Positions 11,041-15,621 of a stretch of DNA of 15,621 nucleotides are shown one piece after another. Position 1 is the first letter of the stretch. The number at the start of each line of letters is the position of its first letter. The stretch covers positions 1 to 15,621 of the forward strand of contig JNET01028675.1 in NCBI GenBank assembly GCA_000697455.1, read 5' to 3'. This DNA is from Basidiobolus heterosporus B8920 (taxonomy: Eukaryota > Basidiobolomycota > Basidiobolomycetes > Basidiobolales > Basidiobolaceae). Under the pieces are notes generated by a model that was given only the letters and a program-made list of their open reading frames with translations, was not told the DNA's origin and did not search any database. A program made the position numbers and the translations under genes.

Positions 11041-11048
11041 GTTTTATA
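11041..11048 (-). promoter_or_regulatory. TATA box of the cyclin gene
   Basis: TATAAAAC on the minus strand within GGGTATAAAACCCC, 83 bases before the preferred ATG at 10958 and only 32 before the alternative ATG at 11009. The spacing favours the downstream start codon. Confidence 0.6.
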
Positions 11049-11560
11049 CCCATGTTCGACGGGGCCGAATACAAGGTGACGAGATATCTCATGATCACTG
11101 ATTGGATCAACATAAAAAGGGAAATTTCCCTAATTGAGCGGTTTGAGCTACACGAAGCCTCATTGTGGTCATCTCCCATCTCCTACACTAGAAATGATTT
11201 TTCCTTCATTTAATTCCGTGTAAGAGTGATACAATCAAAATAGAAGATGAGAATCCACATCCAACGCACCTTTACGCACAAAAAATAAAGGAATGTGAGG
11301 CACTAGTGGGGAAGTAGGGGAGCGCAAATATCTGCATTGAGCTAGCGATATGTGAGCGGTGTGTGAGCAATGTGTGAATGAGCAGGTGCGCATCTTTGTC
11401 TATGCGGGTGGTCAATTGGGCCATGGCTCAAACAAGGTACATGGCCGTTGTACGTTTCTTTCTTTGCCTTGGGTCTCACTCTACAGCTCATCTCACTCTG
11501 CCTCAGTCTATATCAGACCAAAAAGGGGTCGACCAGGGTAGAGAAATATATACAAGTCAA

Positions 11561-11618
11561 ACAACAAGTTCAGCATTTAGGGAAGTCAGACAAAAAGCTC
11601 AGCATTTAGACAAGTCAC
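11561..11618. repeat. 29-bp imperfect tandem duplication
   Basis: Copy 1 (11561-11589) and copy 2 (11590-11618) differ at five positions and share TCAGCATTTAG. A further CAAGTCA just before copy 1 hints at an older third unit. Confidence 0.75.
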
Positions 11619-12788
11619 CCTCAAATATGATTTGCTACCGAAACAGCTCAATCGCTTGGTTATTGGATGGTACTTCCCCATCAGTCGATGCTTAAAGCCT
11701 GAATTGGTCTGGAATGATTGCAATCATCCACTGCTCTAACCACAGCTGGTGCCCCAATCTTTCCCACTATCCACATAGCAAAAGATCCTTGTAATTGATG
11801 ATGCCAGCCGAATCAGGAGATGTATCGCAAGGCACGTTCAAGTGTGGATTCATTGCCAGTAACACTCGCTTATTAGATTATGTCAATCGTTTAATACTAA
11901 CGCCGATCAGTGAGATCTCAATTGGTCGGTGGTCAGTAAGCTATTTATTATTGTTTCTATTATTGTTTCGACTGAAGTGCTTGCCTTGGCTGAGTCGATA
12001 AAATACACCTTTCTAGGTGGTCACTGGCGGGATCGTTCTTTCCTGAGATGCAGTGAGACCCTTTATCATTGGAAGGAACAGTAGTGCTGTCTTGTGGTTT
12101 GGACACATCACTTGTCTTCCACTTGGCATCTAAGGATTACGCATCTCGCATGTCGGCATTTCCCTCTATCATGAATCGATATGCCGCACATTTGTGAGAA
12201 AGGTTTGTGAAATCACTGTATGTGACTGGCTGAGTGGCATCGTGTAATTAAAATATTTCCCAAATATATGTGGAAAAAATTTCATCAATGCGCTAATTTG
12301 GGTTAAGTATGGGCCGCGAGCATTCTTGAAGGCTGAACATTTCCAATACGTGGATCCCTCTTTTCTCTCGATCATCCATTTAAACCGAGACAATCTATGT
12401 TTAGGGGATGTGACTAATTGTCCTCCAGACAGCCACCAACTCCCGTGTATGTTGGAGAGCATGAGGACGAGACGTAGTGCTAGTCTCCCCAGCATTCTCT
12501 TGATGCCAAAGACACAGATTCGGTCACTCCTTTGGCCTCCTTCATTAAAGCAACTAGGGGGAAGGTTGGATGTTGGATCGGATTGATGCTCGATGTGGTG
12601 TTGATACGTCATGATCAGTTGAATTGTGATCTCCAGATGATCATTATGCAGCAAGTAATAAAGCACATTCTGTAAAGAGCAGAATTATTATGCAAAGAGT
12701 AATAAGAAGCTTTCAGAGATATGAAACGTTGATATTACTTAAACGCTACCATAAAGTAGAATCCCAGCAAATGCTGTGTTGGTAGGAT

Positions 12789-12924
12789 AACCACCTTGTG
12801 CTACCTGGTGGTTTTTCTAAACCAGTGCAGGTCCCTGATTCAGGTATCAGGACTCGAAGAAACTGGCTTACAAACCTGTTCCCGAGTACCTGGTAGCCCA
12901 TTGAATGACTCAAAATGAGGCTAC
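12789..12924. other. Cluster of stem-loops, possible structured RNA or DNA element
   Basis: Hairpin 1: AACCACC (12789-12795) with GGTGGTT (12807-12813), followed by a T run. Hairpin 2: GTCCCTGA (12831-12838) with TCAGGAC (12847-12853), one bulge, enclosed by CCAGT (12822-12826) and ACTGG (12862-12866). Hairpin 3: GTAGCC (12893-12898) with GGCTAC (12919-12924). No tRNA, snRNA or other known RNA consensus fits. It may be chance. Confidence 0.25.
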
Positions 12925-13605
12925 ATTTCTATAATGCCTTCTGTAACAATACTGGCAATTTATCTATGTCAAGTCACCACAAGATAGAAACCAAGGTACT
13001 TTACGCCAACTAGGGTTCAGGTGTAGTTGTAGTCGTGACTACGGTTACGGTTGCATTTTTTAGTTGATTGATTTGCCAGTCATCAGTAGGTAATTAACCA
13101 CCAATTTGAAGCCCTGGTTGTACGAAAATTAGTGGAGAACCTTAATGGAGTTTCTCCAAGCCGATTCATTTATGCTGTATCCTGTTACTACTATGAAATC
13201 AAATGAGGAGGTTTTATCGAGGAAAAATATATCTATTTATTTGATTTCTCAGTTGATACTCGTCTGATTTCTACTAGTTGAATGTATTAGAATGTTTAGA
13301 AGATGTCTTGTCCAAAATGTTTATAGAATCTGCAGTATTTCTAGACTCAAAGTTGTGACTTGCAATGGAAATCCATATCCTCCAATCAAATCGCTTGATT
13401 ATAGTAGTATTGTTCCATTCCGCCGCAATCATCATCAATCAAAACACAACACTCACTCATTCATATCTCTATTCACGTGTACAAAGTTCAAGTGAATGAT
13501 TGTATTGAGCATCCATTCAGTCTCTTGATTATTATACAATTATTCTAGATAGTTTTACATCCCGCAGCTACCGCTTTTTTTACTACCAATAGTCACAGTT
13601 GAAGA

Positions 13606-15491
13606 ATGGAGTCAAGAAGATCTTCGAGGTGGAGTATTTCCCGTGTTGGTTTCGTATATTTTGTATCTTAACCAACTTTCATCTCCAACAGACCCAAAAA
13701 ACAGGTCGATTATACTGTAAATTTAGACGTCAACCCCATACATCCATACAAACCAAAACTTGACGATATGGCGGGTAGATTATCCAGCACTCTAAGTCAA
13801 ATCTACAACCAAGAGTTTCTATTAAGAACATTTTCTTTATTTCAGACGATTTTGATGATTTTCGCTTGGAGGGGACCGAACGTAAAAAAATCGTCGACTC
13901 TAGTAATAAAGAAAGCCTTGACAGTAAGCACAGGTACAGTATGTCCGAGGATTCTTGTGAATCTTGTCGTTGCTAATTGGAATCGGGCTTACATTTTGTA
14001 GAGAGCAGAAACGTCCCCGTCTATCGGCTACGGAAAGAAAAGAACAAGCCGATCTCAAAAAAGCTCTTGAGCTTTCGCTAGTAGAAGAGTGTATAGATAT
14101 GGGCAAAGTCGAGCGTACCTTAGTCAAGGATATATGGGCCGATCCAAATTTTTTTGGTAACCATGAGCGTCAACCTTCTCGACGTAAGGAGCGTCAGCAC
14201 CCTAAAGGTAGCACAGCTTCTGAAATAGTACCTGTTGATAAACAAAAAGTAGCATCTCAAGATAAGCAAGAATCTTCCTCGAATGTTTCTTCACAACCGG
14301 TCAGTCAGGCAGGTCCGGTTACTATCGATCAACCTGCTACGAAAAAAAAGGAAAAACCTTCGGAATCGAAGAGCTCAAAGCAAATACCTAGTCCAAAAGG
14401 TTAGTTACATGACTCGAATGGTTATGCAATGCTCAAACTAACTTTTGATTAATATAGAAATTGAGGACCTATTTGATGACGGCGACTTAAGTGACTCTAA
14501 TGCGATAGATATTATCAGCGATGATGAGGTAGCTTTAGTTCCCGAAGGAAAGCGAAGGGCAAAGTCACATTCTTCAGCATCTGACCCAGATACGCCCAAT
14601 AACCTCAAAGAGCGTAATATTGATCATGATACTGAGCAACTTCCATGTGGTTCGAATTTAGTAGAAAACAAAGACTCGAGCTTAGTTGCTATCGTCATTC
14701 CAAAAGTTGCAACCAGTACAAATTCAAACAAGGGTGTAAGTGGCAATGGAGATAGCATCGATATTACTCCCAAACGGAGGTCTCCGCGTTCAACTCGCAA
14801 GAAACAGAGCGACGAAGCGGCGTTAGACGAAGGCAGCAATGATAATGAAGCTGAAGTTAACTCAAATCCCAAACGAAAGTCCAAATCGACGCCCAAACAG
14901 ACGTACCTCCCGGACAATATGGAGGAAGACGATGGAAGTGAAAGTGAATTTGAAGAGAAGATATCAAAATCCAAGCGTAAAATCAAATCACCCTCTAAGC
15001 CCAAAAGTAAGAAATCCACAGCACCCAAAGTTAGCAAGATGGAGACACCGGACGAAATTAATTTGGATCCAGAATTTAAGCATGCCGAAGAGAGTGATTC
15101 AAAAGAGGAAAGTGCTGATATTGAACATAAGGAGGAAAATCCTAAAACCCCGAAAATCGCTCGAACTCCCAAAACACGTACTACACAAATCATCACTACT
15201 CCTTCTAACAATACAACCACCAGACCTCCATCTGTAGGACTCAAAGTTTCTAGCTCTGTGAAGCCACTTTTATCAACCAAGCCCACGATTCAGGCTTCCG
15301 ACAATGCTCGTAAATTCAGAATTTCTAATTAGATTTTTTAGATGTATCTCTAATTTGTTGACTATATAGATTCCAGTTCACGCAGCCCCATTGTCTCGGG
15401 TGGACCAGCTAGAGTGGGCCTATCAAGAAGACACAAGTTTAAACCATTACACCCATATTTACAGTCGCCATCCAAAATACCACAAACATGA
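13606..15491 (+). CDS. RAD51AP1: RAD51AP1-like homologous-recombination accessory protein (521 aa, 6 exons)
   Basis: In vertebrates RAD51AP1 binds DNA and RAD51 and stimulates strand pairing in the nucleus. Exons by GT-AG, frame and motif: 13606-13628, 13692-13774, 13846-13933, 14002-14399, 14458-15309, 15370-15491; introns are 58-71 bases. The spliced frame stays open for 521 residues (human: about 335-350). Matching motifs in order: RPKKQVDY at 8-15 (human RHKKPVNY) followed by an acidic DDFDDF patch; DLKKALELSLVEE at 82-94, a UIM-type LxxALxxSLxE helix (human DLEVALALSVKE); and RVGLSRRHKFKPLHP at 496-510 (human RLGLSRLARVKPLHP), the RAD51-binding motif. Residues 214-221 (IDIISDDE) are a typical SUMO-interacting motif. 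The middle (about 250-450) is disordered, rich in Lys/Ser/Pro and acidic residues, as in the family. No WVPP DMC1-type motif is seen. The homology call rests on motifs in low-complexity sequence; the last-exon match is the strongest. If intron 5 is retained, translation stops at 15332 without the RAD51-binding end. Confidence 0.8.
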
Positions 15492-15621
15492 TTGACCATC
15501 TGGATGTTGAACCTCTCGTTAGAGTACATAGCCAAACGTAGTTGCTGACATGTATCATAGAGATTGAGAATCATTGCTGCACTTTGTAAAACGAGATATC
15601 TACCGCCACTGTAAATAAGGA

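Larger units (their letters stand above)
11049..13605. other. 2.5-kb interval with no recognisable gene
   Basis: This separates the divergent cyclin and RAD51AP1-like genes, so it contains both promoters. Open stretches exist (minus 12169-12666, 165 codons; plus 12326-12586 and 13292-13495), but their translations match no family I know and overlap each other on opposite strands. Noted inside: a 29-bp imperfect tandem duplication (11561-11618), TATTATTGTTTC twice near 11946-11968, a hairpin cluster at 12789-12924, and a CACGTG box at 13474-13479 about 130 bases before the RAD51AP1-like start. Confidence 0.5.

Noticed and set aside
10754-11179. 141-codon frame overlapping the cyclin start on the same strand
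   Set aside because: It is the shifted frame over the cyclin N-terminus and promoter; the cyclin frame carries the conserved cyclin box.
12169-12666. 165-codon minus-strand frame
   Set aside because: The translation matches no family I recognise, overlaps a plus-strand frame, and has no promoter or intron context. It is mentioned in the interval description but not called as a gene.
12780-12930. Possible tRNA or SINE (a CTTCGAGTCC stretch on the minus strand resembling a B box)
   Set aside because: The flanking bases cannot form a T-arm stem, no A box is correctly spaced and no acceptor stem pairs.
15362-15574. 70-codon minus-strand frame at the right end
   Set aside because: It lies opposite exon 6 of the RAD51AP1-like gene, and the plus strand carries the conserved motif.

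Overview
The window looks like nuclear DNA of a filamentous, probably early-diverging (non-Dikarya) fungus. It has a GCN5 gene cut by eleven GT-AG introns of only 54-73 bases, a Pho85-type (PCL) cyclin with fungal hallmarks, Kex2-style secreted pro-proteins, and a Ty1/copia fossil. The phylum is inference; Basidiobolus-like or other Zoopagomycota/Mucoromycota fungi would fit.

Layout. Positions 1-1883 hold a decayed Ty1/copia retrotransposon lying on the minus strand and cut by the left edge (pol remnants, gag with a CCHC knuckle, and a probable 349-bp LTR). After about 0.9 kb of gene-free DNA come two convergent genes for secreted proteins. One, at 2801-4747 (+), encodes a 648-residue Lys/Pro-repeat and Gly/Tyr-rich extracellular protein. 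The other, at 5008-5643 (-), encodes a 211-residue pro-protein ending in three Cys-paired DxDGxC modules. Four perfect 30-bp tandem repeats sit just upstream of the second gene's TATA box. GCN5 histone acetyltransferase follows at 6191-8158 (+, 12 exons). A 2.1-kb gene-free stretch leads to a PCL-type cyclin at 10260-10958 (-), and another 2.5 kb without a recognisable gene separates it from the last gene.

The last gene, 13606-15491 (+, six exons, 521 residues), is the most notable item. Joining the exons gives a protein whose last exon carries RVGLSRRHKFKPLHP, which closely matches the C-terminal RAD51-binding motif of vertebrate RAD51AP1 (LGLSRLARVKPLHP). The N-terminal PKKQVDY motif and a UIM-like helix also match RAD51AP1 in the same order. 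I read it as a fungal RAD51AP1-type recombination accessory protein. The RAD51-binding exon is missed entirely if the gene is read as unspliced reading frames.

The genes do not form a single pathway. GCN5, the cyclin and the RAD51AP1-like gene are nuclear housekeeping or cell-cycle/repair genes, and the two secreted genes form a small extracellular pair beside transposon debris. No tRNA, rRNA or CRISPR was seen.
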